From NCBI GenBank assembly GCA_020025595.1, contig JAHHRV010000004.1, positions 102,564 to 166,563 on the forward strand: a DNA stretch of 64,000 nt, read 5' to 3'. The notes beneath the pieces are model-generated. The model did no database searches. It was not told where the DNA came from and saw nothing but the letters and a program-made list of their open reading frames with translations. The DNA is from Oscillospiraceae bacterium. GTDB lineage: Bacteria > Bacillota > Clostridia > Oscillospirales > Oscillospiraceae. The translations under genes and the position numbers were made by a program. Below are positions 17,501 through 25,082 of the stretch, piece by piece (position 1 is the stretch's first letter; each line of letters begins with the position of its first letter).

Positions 17501-17903
17501 AAAGTTCCTCCATAACCGTCACAAAGATCTCGTTGATCCGTTCGGTCTTGCCTGCAAGGTACAGTCCGCCGAACATAGCTTCCACACCCGTTGCCTTGGC
17601 ATATTCTGCCGGGGTGCAGGATTTGGGCACTGCATGAACATGGCTGTTTTTGCCACGGCGGTACAGGGCCAGCTCCTCATCGTTCAGCAGAGGGCGCATG
17701 GTGTCGGCAAATTTTGCCTGAGCGGTAGCCTTGACCAGCTTGATGGTCTCTGAGTGGAGCCGTCCCACCGTCAGTCCGCCGTGACCGCACAGCCAGGAGC
17801 GGCACAGCAATTCAAACACGCCGTCACCGATGTGGGCCAGGCCCAGATTGGAGATGGCATCGATCTGCTTTTTTTCCATATGCATCTGGAAGTAATTTTC
17901 CAT
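17490..17903 (-). CDS. mrnC: Mini-ribonuclease III
   Basis: A 137-residue RNase III catalytic domain without the double-stranded RNA-binding domain. The signature segment LAHIGDGVFELLCR (with the catalytic Asp) is at about 22-35, and the second acidic segment GVEAMFGGLYLAG near 105. Mini-III matures 23S rRNA ends in Firmicutes. The start at 17903 overlaps the upstream stop by one base (TAATG), and the C-terminus overlaps rqcH. Confidence 0.92.
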   Translation of the reverse strand: MENYFQMHMEKKQIDAISNLGLAHIGDGVFELLCRSWLCGHGGLTVGRLHSETIKLVKATAQAKFADTMRPLLNDEELALYRRGKNSHVHAVPKSCTPAEYAKATGVEAMFGGLYLAGKTERINEIFVTVMEELYGV

Positions 17904-18427
17904 TAGAATTTCAACCTTTCCGTCAGGAATTGTGCACACAGGCCGGTAAATGCGCCTGTGAAAATACCAATTAAAATCATCACCGGGAGATATACCAGCA
18001 GTCCCGGAGTCAGTGTGACACCGATGGCGACCGCCATCTGTCCGATGGAGTGGGCGATAGCACCCAGAACGCCTGCGATCCAGATCTGCTTTCTCGTCAG
18101 GAATTTCCGGGACACGATGGTCACCAGAATCGCCAGAGCGCCGCCGGCACCGGAATAGAGGATGGTGCTCATCTGTCCGGAGAACACCGCACCCAGAAAC
18201 ACTCTGCAAAACAGGATCGCCGCCGCCTTTTTCGGCCCCAGCACAAACACTGCATACACAGTGACAATATTGCTCAGACCCAGCTTGATTCCGGGAATGG
18301 GAACCAGCCCCGGCAGGTGCAGCTCTACCATAAATATGGTCAGGGCAATGGCCGTAAGCAGCGCCATACGGGTCAGATCTCTGGTTTTTATGGGTGTTCC
18401 TGCGTTATTTTCCCTTCGATGGCCCAT
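17903..18427 (-). CDS. Gx transporter family membrane protein (heptaprenyl diphosphate synthase component I-like)
   Basis: A 174-residue membrane protein with about five hydrophobic segments, related to the ECF-type S-component-like family annotated as Gx transporter or heptaprenyl diphosphate synthase component I. The ligand is unknown. The start at 18427 is chosen because GGGGAGGA lies 7-8 nt upstream; the longer frame from 18475 would begin within about 15 bp of the promoter -10. It is the first gene of a three-gene operon with mrnC and rqcH. Confidence 0.82.
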   Translation of the reverse strand: MGHRRENNAGTPIKTRDLTRMALLTAIALTIFMVELHLPGLVPIPGIKLGLSNIVTVYAVFVLGPKKAAAILFCRVFLGAVFSGQMSTILYSGAGGALAILVTIVSRKFLTRKQIWIAGVLGAIAHSIGQMAVAIGVTLTPGLLVYLPVMILIGIFTGAFTGLCAQFLTERLKF

Positions 18428-18459
18428 TGACCATTCCTCCCCATGATAAAAGTATGAGT

Positions 18460-18488
18460 ATTGTAGCACAGCCATTGAAAAATTGCAA
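18460..18488 (-). promoter_or_regulatory. Promoter of the Gx transporter-mrnC-rqcH operon
   Basis: On the minus strand TTGCAA (18483-18488), 17-bp spacer and TACAAT (18460-18465). Confidence 0.75.
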
Positions 18489-18539
18489 TTTTCACAGGAT
18501 TCTTTCCGTTAAATAATTATAAATTTATAAGCATTCAGC

Positions 18540-18568
18540 TTTACAGGGTCTGTATTATACGCTAAAAT
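18540..18568 (+). promoter_or_regulatory. Promoter of the LCP ligase gene
   Basis: TTTACA (18540-18545), 17-bp spacer and TAAAAT (18563-18568), 25 bp upstream of the ATG; divergent from the Gx transporter promoter about 50 bp away. Confidence 0.7.
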
Positions 18569-18592
18569 ATAAACTCAAAGGAGTGTTTGCAT

Positions 18593-19963
18593 ATGAGAAA
18601 TCCTTATCAGAATGAGAATGATGATTTAGATGATCTGCTGCGGCAGGTAGATGATCTTCTGGTGTCATCTGACGACGATGACCAATACAGCGAACAATAT
18701 AACGGACAATACGCCGGCATGGATGAAGATACCTTTGATTCAGACGATTTTGACGATCTGGATGATGACGACGAGCCCATGCTTTATCAGAATTATTCCA
18801 ACAACTACGGTGCCGATGTGCAGAATTTCGCCAACGGCTACGGCGGACGGCAGGTACAGCACAGCGCCCCCGCTGCCCCGTCGCCCAGCATTCCGGCATA
18901 CAATGCCGATTTTAAGCAGCAGCCCCGGCGGGATAACGCTGCCCCCCGGCAGAACACCATGGGTCAGAAAGCTGCCCGCAGGCAGCAGGCATCCTATTAC
19001 GAAGACGACCCTATTCCGCCTGAGTATGCGCCGAAGCCCCAAAAGGCCAAAAAGGCCCAAAAACGGCGCAAGAAAAGAGGCCGCGGCTGCACCACAGGAC
19101 TGTTCAGACTGCTCATTATTATTGTCGCCGTTGTTGGACTGTTCCATCTGCTGGTTCATCCGCCGAAGGCTGACAGCTCTCTGGGCAGCCGCAAGCGGGA
19201 CACCGCTGCCGTGCTGCTGTGCGGCGTGGACGAGGGCGGAACCCGTACCGACACCATGATGCTGATGTACATGAGCGGCTCTGAGCACAAGGTCGGCCTG
19301 CTGAGTATCCCCAGAGATACCTATTTTGTCACTTCCGGCGGATATGATGCCAAGCTGAATTCCGCCTACGGCCTGAACAACTGCGACAAAGAGGGCATGG
19401 AAGGTCTGTTTGATCACATCGAAGACATGATCGGCTACCGCCCCGACGGCTACATTCTGGTGGATTTCAATCTGGTTCCCAAAATCGGCGATCTGATGGG
19501 CGGACTGGATGTCAACATTCCGACTACAATCGACGAGGCCGGCGTATATCTGGAAGAAGGTTTGCAGCACATCAACGGCAGCGAGCTTTTGACCCTGCTT
19601 CGCCACCGCAGCAGCTATTTCAATGCCGATCTGGGCAGAGTCGAAGTCCAGCGTGAGGTCATCAAGGCCTGTATGGATCAGTGGGTCAGCTTCGGCCACA
19701 TATCCGAGGCATTTTCCGCACTGAATCTGGTGGAGAACAACTCTCTGTCCTCTCTGAGCGTGCCCAACTATCTGTGGATGGCAAAAACCGTTCTGCTGAA
19801 CCTGAAAAACTTCTCTACCGATACTTTGCCGGGTTATCCCACCATGATCGACGGAGTTTCCTACTACATTCTGGATCCGAACGAGGTCGCCCAGATGATC
19901 AACGAATCCTACAACCCCTATCGGACGGAGATTTCCGTCGATAGCCTGCGTATTGACGGGTGA
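18593..19963 (+). CDS. LytR-CpsA-Psr (LCP) family cell-wall glycopolymer ligase
   Basis: LCP enzymes attach lipid-linked glycopolymers such as teichoic acids to peptidoglycan outside the membrane. The 456-residue protein has a very acidic, Asn/Gln/Tyr-rich cytoplasmic region (about 1-155), a basic stretch, one membrane segment at about 169-190, and the LCP domain (about 200-375). Family motifs are visible: GGTRTDTMMLMY with the metal- and phosphate-binding Arg/Asp, LSIPRDTY, and LLRHRS. The ATG at 18593 has AAAGGAG 9 nt upstream. The approximately 150-residue acidic N-terminal extension is longer than usual. Confidence 0.92.
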   Translation: MRNPYQNENDDLDDLLRQVDDLLVSSDDDDQYSEQYNGQYAGMDEDTFDSDDFDDLDDDDEPMLYQNYSNNYGADVQNFANGYGGRQVQHSAPAAPSPSIPAYNADFKQQPRRDNAAPRQNTMGQKAARRQQASYYEDDPIPPEYAPKPQKAKKAQKRRKKRGRGCTTGLFRLLIIIVAVVGLFHLLVHPPKADSSLGSRKRDTAAVLLCGVDEGGTRTDTMMLMYMSGSEHKVGLLSIPRDTYFVTSGGYDAKLNSAYGLNNCDKEGMEGLFDHIEDMIGYRPDGYILVDFNLVPKIGDLMGGLDVNIPTTIDEAGVYLEEGLQHINGSELLTLLRHRSSYFNADLGRVEVQREVIKACMDQWVSFGHISEAFSALNLVENNSLSSLSVPNYLWMAKTVLLNLKNFSTDTLPGYPTMIDGVSYYILDPNEVAQMINESYNPYRTEISVDSLRIDG

Positions 19964-19967
19964 TGCC

Positions 19968-20885
19968 ATGCAAGCAGTAGGAAGATTTGCCCCCACTCCC
20001 TCCGGGAGAATGCATCTTGGCAATGTATTTGCAGCTCTGATGAGCTATCTGTCTGTAAAAAGCAAACAGGGTGTCTGGGTCCTGCGAATGGAGGATCTGG
20101 ACACCCTTCGCACAAAAGAGGAATATGCATCCCTTTTGCGCGAGGATCTTCTGTGGCTGGGCCTGCAGTGGGACGAGGAAACCCAGCCCCAGAGCCGGCG
20201 CAGCCCGGTTTACGACCGCTATTTTGAAAAACTGCAGGATCTGCACCTGCTCTATCCCTGCTACTGCACCCGCAGTCAGCTGCACAATGTGAATGCCCCC
20301 CATCTGTCAGACGGCACCTATGTCTACGCCGGAACCTGCCGAAATCTGACCGAGCAGGAGCGTGCCCGGCAGACCCGGCTGCCATCGTACCGGGTGATGG
20401 TCCCCGACCGGGAATATTCCTTCACGGATTTGGTGCAAGGCCCCTACCGGGAGAATCTGTCCACTGACTGCGGCGATTTTGTCGTGCGCAGAGCCGACGG
20501 GGTGTATGTGTATCAGCTGGCAGTCACCGTAGACGACGGAGAGTCCGGCGTCAACGAGGTAGTCCGGGGTATGGATCTGCTCAGCTCCTGCCCAAGACAG
20601 ATGTATCTGCAGGAGCTTTTTGGCTTCCAGACACCTCAGTACGCCCACATCCCCATGCTGATGGCTCCGGACGGACGCCGCCTGAGCAAGCGAGACCGTG
20701 ATCTGGACATGGGCGCCCTGCGCACCCACCTGAAGCCGGAGCAGCTCATCGGCATCCTTGCCCACGCCGCCGGCCTGACGCAGACCTCTGAGCCCATCAG
20801 CGCAGCAGAGCTTTCCACAGTTTTCGACTGGAAAAATCTGAAAAAAACGGACATTGTCCTGCAAAATATTGCAGATATTTTTTAA
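19968..20885 (+). CDS. gluQ: Glutamyl-Q tRNA(Asp) synthetase
   Basis: GluQ is a truncated glutamyl-tRNA synthetase without the anticodon domain that glutamylates queuosine in tRNA(Asp). The 305-residue protein has FAPTPSGRMHLGN with the HIGH-like signature at about 9-18, a Cys-rich zinc site (CYCTRSQL then YAGTC), and a KMSKS-like RRLSKRDRDL near 240. The length matches the truncated class. The ATG at 19968 starts 4 bp after the LCP stop, with only a weak ribosome site, so it is probably translationally coupled. Confidence 0.9.
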   Translation: MQAVGRFAPTPSGRMHLGNVFAALMSYLSVKSKQGVWVLRMEDLDTLRTKEEYASLLREDLLWLGLQWDEETQPQSRRSPVYDRYFEKLQDLHLLYPCYCTRSQLHNVNAPHLSDGTYVYAGTCRNLTEQERARQTRLPSYRVMVPDREYSFTDLVQGPYRENLSTDCGDFVVRRADGVYVYQLAVTVDDGESGVNEVVRGMDLLSSCPRQMYLQELFGFQTPQYAHIPMLMAPDGRRLSKRDRDLDMGALRTHLKPEQLIGILAHAAGLTQTSEPISAAELSTVFDWKNLKKTDIVLQNIADIF

Positions 20886-20904
20886 CGCAAAGAAGGCATA
20901 TGTT

Positions 20905-21648
20905 ATGGAACCCATTTATCGCACACAATTTACCATACCTGTCACAGATTGCGACTGTTTTGGAAGACTGAAGCCGTCTGCCATACTGGGCATGATCCAG
21001 CAGGCCGCCACCAACCAGTGCCTGCAGCTGAACATGGGCTGGGAGGACATGGCAAAGAAGAATATGTTCTGGGCAGTGATCCGACAGAAGGTGCATATCA
21101 CCCGTCTGCCTTCCCACGACCAGCGCATCACGGTGGAGACCTGGCCCGGAAAAACCAGCCGGGTAGCCTATCCCCGTTCTGCCATCGCCTATGATGAAGA
21201 GGGCAACGAGCTGTTTCGTGCCATCAGCCTGTGGGTGCTGATGGATCTGACCACCAGAACCATGATCCTGCCCAATGACAGCGGCATCGTGGTTCCCGGA
21301 TTGGTACGCGGAGACGAGCTGACCCTGCCCAGATCTCTGGCGGTGAAGCACCTGAGCGGACACGCCAGCCGTCAGGTCATGTATTCAGAGATGGATCTCA
21401 ACTGCCACATGAACAACGCCCGGTACTTAGACTGGATGATGGATCTGCTGCCCAGCTACTTCCACAAGGAGCACCCCATCAAGGAGTTCACCATCAACTA
21501 CTCCAGCGAAGCCCGGGAAGCAGAACAGATCGATCTGCACTACGAGCTGAATCCCGAAGGGGAGATGATGCTGGAGGCCACGCGCACCCAGGATGATCCT
21601 TCCACAAACCACCATCGTGTTTTTGCCATCCACGCCAATTTTGCGTGA
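20905..21648 (+). CDS. Acyl-ACP thioesterase (FatA/FatB-like)
   Basis: This 247-residue protein belongs to the acyl-ACP thioesterase family, two hot-dog folds that release fatty acids from acyl carrier protein. The first fold (about 1-130) includes IQQAATNQCLQLNMGWEDM, and the second has the catalytic-region motif DLNCHMNNARYLDWMMD, with the Asn/His pair expected in these enzymes. AGAAGG precedes the ATG at 20905. It lies 19 bp after gluQ and is the last gene before a DnaA-box-rich gap. Confidence 0.9.
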   Translation: MEPIYRTQFTIPVTDCDCFGRLKPSAILGMIQQAATNQCLQLNMGWEDMAKKNMFWAVIRQKVHITRLPSHDQRITVETWPGKTSRVAYPRSAIAYDEEGNELFRAISLWVLMDLTTRTMILPNDSGIVVPGLVRGDELTLPRSLAVKHLSGHASRQVMYSEMDLNCHMNNARYLDWMMDLLPSYFHKEHPIKEFTINYSSEAREAEQIDLHYELNPEGEMMLEATRTQDDPSTNHHRVFAIHANFA

Positions 21649-21652
21649 GGTT

Positions 21653-22002
21653 TTGTCCACACCTGTGCACACAGCTGTGGACAACTGCTCATAACCTGGG
21701 GATTTCACCTAGGTTTTCCACTGAAATGCTGTGGACAAACCTGTGGACAATGTGGATAACTTGTGAAATCGACTGTGTATAACCCTCAGATCCTGCCGAA
21801 AACCTGTGGGTTTCTGTGGACAGATGTCAAATAAGCCGGGTTTTTCCCGGGGCATATGCCGTACAAACGCCCTGTTTTCACACTTTTCCACAGGTAAATC
21901 CGCACTACAGAGCGTGTGGATTGTGTGAATCTGATAAGAGCCTGCCGTATCGATGCGGCAGGCTCTTTTTTGCATCACCTGTGGATAACTCACATATCCA
22001 CA
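21653..22002 (+). other. DnaA-box cluster outside the dnaA locus
   Basis: Within 350 bp there are two perfect DnaA boxes (TGTGGATAA at 21751 and 21980). One-mismatch boxes are TTGTCCACA 21653, TGTGGACAA 21676, 21730 and 21742, TGTGTATAA 21774, TTTTCCACA 21884 and ATATCCACA 21994. Two-mismatch boxes lie at 21714, 21815 and 21915. The boxes at 21730, 21742 and 21751 are head to tail. The last pair lies about 20-40 bp upstream of the sigma-gene promoter. No AT-rich unwinding tract or DnaA-trio was recognised, so a regulatory or titrating cluster is favoured over a second origin. The gap 21649-22138 contains no gene. Confidence 0.8.
21936..21971 (+). terminator. Intrinsic terminator after gluQ-thioesterase
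   Basis: Twelve-bp arms (AAGAGCCTGCCG and complement, 21936-21947 and 21956-21967) around a short loop, followed by T6; embedded in the DnaA-box cluster about 290 bp past the thioesterase stop. Confidence 0.8.
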
Positions 22003-22020
22003 GGTTCGGCGATTTTTTGT

Positions 22021-22049
22021 TTGTATGCCGCAGGCCCCTCCGTTATAAT
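22021..22049 (+). promoter_or_regulatory. Promoter of the sigma/anti-sigma operon
   Basis: TTGTAT (22021-22026), 17-bp spacer and perfect TATAAT (22044-22049). Two DnaA boxes sit just upstream (21980-22002). A TGTAAC element at 22064, resembling ECF -35 boxes, lies downstream but has no matching -10 at the usual spacing. Confidence 0.7.
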
Positions 22050-22138
22050 AAAGTCCGAAATAACTGTAACATTCCGTCCGCCGGATTGTTATATGGGTGA
22101 ACGGATTCCATCCCGGATGAGAAAGGAGGGCGGGCGCC

Positions 22139-22636
22139 ACGAACAGTAAGCTGTTAAACGAGCTGTACCTGAAATACGGTAAAGAAATCTATTGTTACTT
22201 ATACACCATGTGTCAGGAGCAGGCTCTGGCGGAAGACCTGACCCAGGAAACCTTCCTCAAGGCACTGCTTTCCCTCAGCGAAAGTCACACCAATATGAAG
22301 GCGTGGCTTTACATGGTGGCGAGAAATCTGTATCTGAACCATCTGAAAAAGGAAAAAGCCCGCCTTCCCCTGGATACCCAGACGCAGCCGACAGATTCGC
22401 CCAATGCGCTGTCTCAGCTGATTCGGGAGGAACAGAATGCTCAGCTGATTCGGGCAATGAACCAGCTCAGCTGGCAAAAACGGGAAATTCTTCAGCTGCA
22501 ATATTTCGGTGGATTTTCTCAGAAGGAGATTGCGGCGATTTTACACCTGACACCGGGCAATGTACGGGTTCTGGCTCTGCGGGCCAGACGGGAACTCAAA
22601 GAATATTTGGAGGCGAATGATTATGACATTTCGTGA
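22139..22636 (+). CDS. ECF-like RNA polymerase sigma factor with apparent ACG start
   Basis: The 165-residue frame encodes a sigma-70 family factor with region 2 (KYGKEIYCYLYTM then LAEDLTQETFLKAL) and region 4 (LQLQYFGGFSQKEIAAIL then RARRELKEYL). Region 2 begins upstream of the first ATG (22208), so starting there would remove its first helix. Upstream in frame there is no ATG, GTG or TTG back to a TGA at 22118. However AGGAGGG (22124-22130) sits exactly 8 nt before an ACG codon at 22139, where a start is expected. ACG initiation, a CTG at 22151, or a base change at a former ATG are the options. The gene overlaps the anti-sigma gene. Confidence 0.8.
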   Translation, partial: TNSKLLNELYLKYGKEIYCYLYTMCQEQALAEDLTQETFLKALLSLSESHTNMKAWLYMVARNLYLNHLKKEKARLPLDTQTQPTDSPNALSQLIREEQNAQLIRAMNQLSWQKREILQLQYFGGFSQKEIAAILHLTPGNVRVLALRARRELKEYLEANDYDIS

Positions 22637-23768
22637 AATCCTGAAGCTTTATCAGGACGGCAAGCTGGACGATACCCAGAAGCAGACCGTGGAATCTGAA
22701 ATTGAAAAGCACGAGGCCATCAGTGACTATCTGTATGATAACTCCCAAATTCCCGAATTGGAGGAACTGGGCGACGGGGATGCTCCGGAAGCCCCGGAGA
22801 TGGACGAAGCCAGACGATTTACCGAGATGGTGAACAAATCCATCCGCAAAGCATTCGTCAAAATGGGCGTGATCGTGGGCGGTGTGATCCTTGCGGCGGT
22901 GCTGGCAGTGATCTTTGTTCTGCCGGGGCTGGTATCCCGGTTCTATTACAACCCCAATCAGGTTGTGGGTACATCCAGCTATGATATTGATACCACCCGA
23001 ATGTCTCTGGATCTGGCGGTTTTCACCGAGCTTTTTATTCCCGGTGCATACCGTGACCTTGCTATTGCAGAGCCGCAAGGGTACGGCAGTTATCAGATCT
23101 CCATTCCCCAGACTCTTTCGATTACAGGTAATTTCACAACCATCACCGGTAAACTGGAGCGAAACGATCTGACCCTGTATAACCCGGATGTGCTGAATTT
23201 CCCCACCGGAAATGCATTTGTGGGGTCGATTTGCCAGTACGAGCAAGGCCCTTGCGGTTCAGCAGAAGAATCCTTTGCACGGCTCCAGACCCTGGACGAA
23301 AAGCAGATGTACACCGCTTATTTTTCTTTGGATCAGCTGATGGACTACGAAACCCTTTGCAATGATCTGGGGGCTGAATCCGACCGCTGGTACGCAGTTT
23401 ACACCGAGTTTGGTATGAACAAGGCCATGGGCTTTTATCCGAATATGAGCGGCTATATTTTAACATGGGATAAAGAACGCTATCCTCTGCTGCGTACCAT
23501 GGACGAAAATAACAATGGGGATCTGCTGATTCAGGATCCCGAAGCTATGCAGACCCACTTTTTAAGCATGATGCAGTATATGACAGACTGCCCCCAGCTG
23601 AGCCAGATGTTCCATACAGGCCACACGAACTGGGATGCGGCAATCCAGTATATCGAAGAAAACGGCCTGCAAATCTACGGCTTCTGCGTAACGGCGGACA
23701 AAGAAACCCTTTTGAAGCTGTCTGAATACGAGCACATTTCCTATGTCTATACCGTCCCTGCCAAATAA
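22623..23768 (+). CDS. Anti-sigma factor with Sigma_reg_N/C-type domains
   Basis: The 381-residue protein has a cytoplasmic N-terminus (about 1-75) likely to bind the sigma factor, one membrane segment (about 83-106) and a long extracytoplasmic domain that resembles the sigma factor regulator C-terminal family, with segments such as AYFSLDQLMDYETLC and WYAVYTEFG. The ATG at 22623 is preferred over 22617 because GGAGG lies 9 nt upstream. It overlaps the sigma gene by 14 bp. The signal that releases the sigma factor is not evident. Confidence 0.82.
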   Translation: MTFREILKLYQDGKLDDTQKQTVESEIEKHEAISDYLYDNSQIPELEELGDGDAPEAPEMDEARRFTEMVNKSIRKAFVKMGVIVGGVILAAVLAVIFVLPGLVSRFYYNPNQVVGTSSYDIDTTRMSLDLAVFTELFIPGAYRDLAIAEPQGYGSYQISIPQTLSITGNFTTITGKLERNDLTLYNPDVLNFPTGNAFVGSICQYEQGPCGSAEESFARLQTLDEKQMYTAYFSLDQLMDYETLCNDLGAESDRWYAVYTEFGMNKAMGFYPNMSGYILTWDKERYPLLRTMDENNNGDLLIQDPEAMQTHFLSMMQYMTDCPQLSQMFHTGHTNWDAAIQYIEENGLQIYGFCVTADKETLLKLSEYEHISYVYTVPAK

Positions 23769-23785
23769 ACCTGCCAAATAGCAGC

Positions 23786-23819
23786 AAAACGGTGCAGTTC
23801 CAATGAACTGCACCGTTTT
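23786..23819. terminator. Bidirectional terminator between anti-sigma and DUF3048 genes
   Basis: Perfect 15-bp arms AAAACGGTGCAGTTC and complement around CAAT, with A and T runs on both sides, between convergent genes. Confidence 0.88.
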
Positions 23820-23832
23820 CTATATTTCGTTT

Positions 23833-24900
23833 TTAATCGCCATACTCCACAGGAGCGCCGTCCTGAATGATGGCCACATAGGTCTTGCCCACACCAAAGT
23901 TCAGAGGCTTACCATCTTCATAGGTGTAAACAAAGGGCGCATCCACATCTGCTCTGGACCACTTAATCGGAACGATCTTGCCGTCACGGGCATAGTAGCC
24001 AGTACCCTCGCCCACGGTATCCATCTGAACATGGATGCCATTGGACAGCACCCAGCGGTTGGCATTGAGAACCAGAATGTTGCGGAACAGTACCAGTTTT
24101 TCGGTATTTCCGTCAATATAATCCAGATCGTACTGCTCCAGCGTATAAGCGCCCAGCTCCTGATTGTAATTGCACTCTGTTTCCTTGCCGCCATTCTGGA
24201 AGGAAATCTCAATCTCATTTGCAGGCTCGCCGCTGAAGGGCACGCTTTCATCAAATACAAAGCCGTACTGCTGATTCTCCTTGCGGGTCAGGCGCACACC
24301 CTCGTCCTTGGCATAGTTCACCAGATCCTCGCCCTTTACAAACAGGCTGTGCTCATATCCCATATTGCTTGCACGCTCGCTGTCCCGATAGAAATAGCTG
24401 GTGGTCAGACCGTTCAGATAATCCAGGCCCTTGGAGTCGATCACGCTCAGCACGCTGTTATCTGCGCTGGCACTGGAGTAGATGGCATCATATCCCTGAA
24501 CCACATCCAAAAACGGAGGCCGTGCGCTTCGCACAGATCCGATGGGGCCTGCCTTGGCAGGGTCAGAGAAAATAGCCATAAAGCGGGTCATGCCGCCTTC
24601 TACACAGGTTTCATAAATCACATCCGCAGCGCCGACACCGTGGTGGGGCAATGCAACATGATGGTTATTGAGCATAATGGCATACGGACGGCTGTCGCTC
24701 TTTTCCTTGAGTTCCTCTCCGGTCAGGGGATTGACATCAATAGGAGCAGGTTCTGTTGTTTCCGTGGGAACCGTCGTGGGTTTTGCGGTTGCTTCTGTGG
24801 TGGCAGGCTGTGTGGAGGGTGCTGTGGTTACCTCAGGCTCTTTGCCGCAGCCGCCCAGCACCATACAAAGTGCCAGCAACAACATAACATATTTCTTCAT
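23833..24900 (-). CDS. DUF3048 domain lipoprotein (YerB-like)
   Basis: The 355-residue protein has a lipoprotein signal ending MVLGGC, a Thr/Pro/Glu-rich spacer (about 30-60) and two DUF3048 segments: SRPYAIMLNNHHVALPHHG with SVRSARPPFLDVV (N-terminal part), and VFYDE-type beta-rich C-terminal part ending KTYVAIIQDG. YerB-like lipoproteins are surface proteins of unclear function, sometimes linked to the cell envelope. The ATG at 24900 has AAGGAAG upstream and begins a clear signal peptide, so the longer frame is rejected. Confidence 0.88.
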   Translation of the reverse strand: MKKYVMLLLALCMVLGGCGKEPEVTTAPSTQPATTEATAKPTTVPTETTEPAPIDVNPLTGEELKEKSDSRPYAIMLNNHHVALPHHGVGAADVIYETCVEGGMTRFMAIFSDPAKAGPIGSVRSARPPFLDVVQGYDAIYSSASADNSVLSVIDSKGLDYLNGLTTSYFYRDSERASNMGYEHSLFVKGEDLVNYAKDEGVRLTRKENQQYGFVFDESVPFSGEPANEIEISFQNGGKETECNYNQELGAYTLEQYDLDYIDGNTEKLVLFRNILVLNANRWVLSNGIHVQMDTVGEGTGYYARDGKIVPIKWSRADVDAPFVYTYEDGKPLNFGVGKTYVAIIQDGAPVEYGD

Positions 24901-25039
24901 AGTATGCTTCCTTTCAGATTGTCCGGCACAGGCCGGCAAGTTGACTATACCACATTTATAAAGAAAAGAAAAGAGCTTTTGCAGTGCTTCTTTCTTAATT
25001 TTATCCCAATTTTTGGTCATTTTGCTGTAAAAGCAGGGA

Positions 25040-25078
25040 TAAAAAGGAAAAGGTGCATGAAATAATTCACGCACCTTG
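25040..25078 (-). terminator. Intrinsic terminator of hemW
   Basis: Twelve-bp imperfect arms (25050-25061 and 25066-25077) directly after the hemW stop, followed on the minus strand by a T-rich run. Confidence 0.75.
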
Positions 25079-25082
25079 GGCT

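Noticed and set aside
21653..22002. Calling the DnaA-box cluster a functional second oriC
   Set aside because: No AT-rich unwinding tract or DnaA-trio was recognised there, whereas the dnaA-dnaN gap has both.
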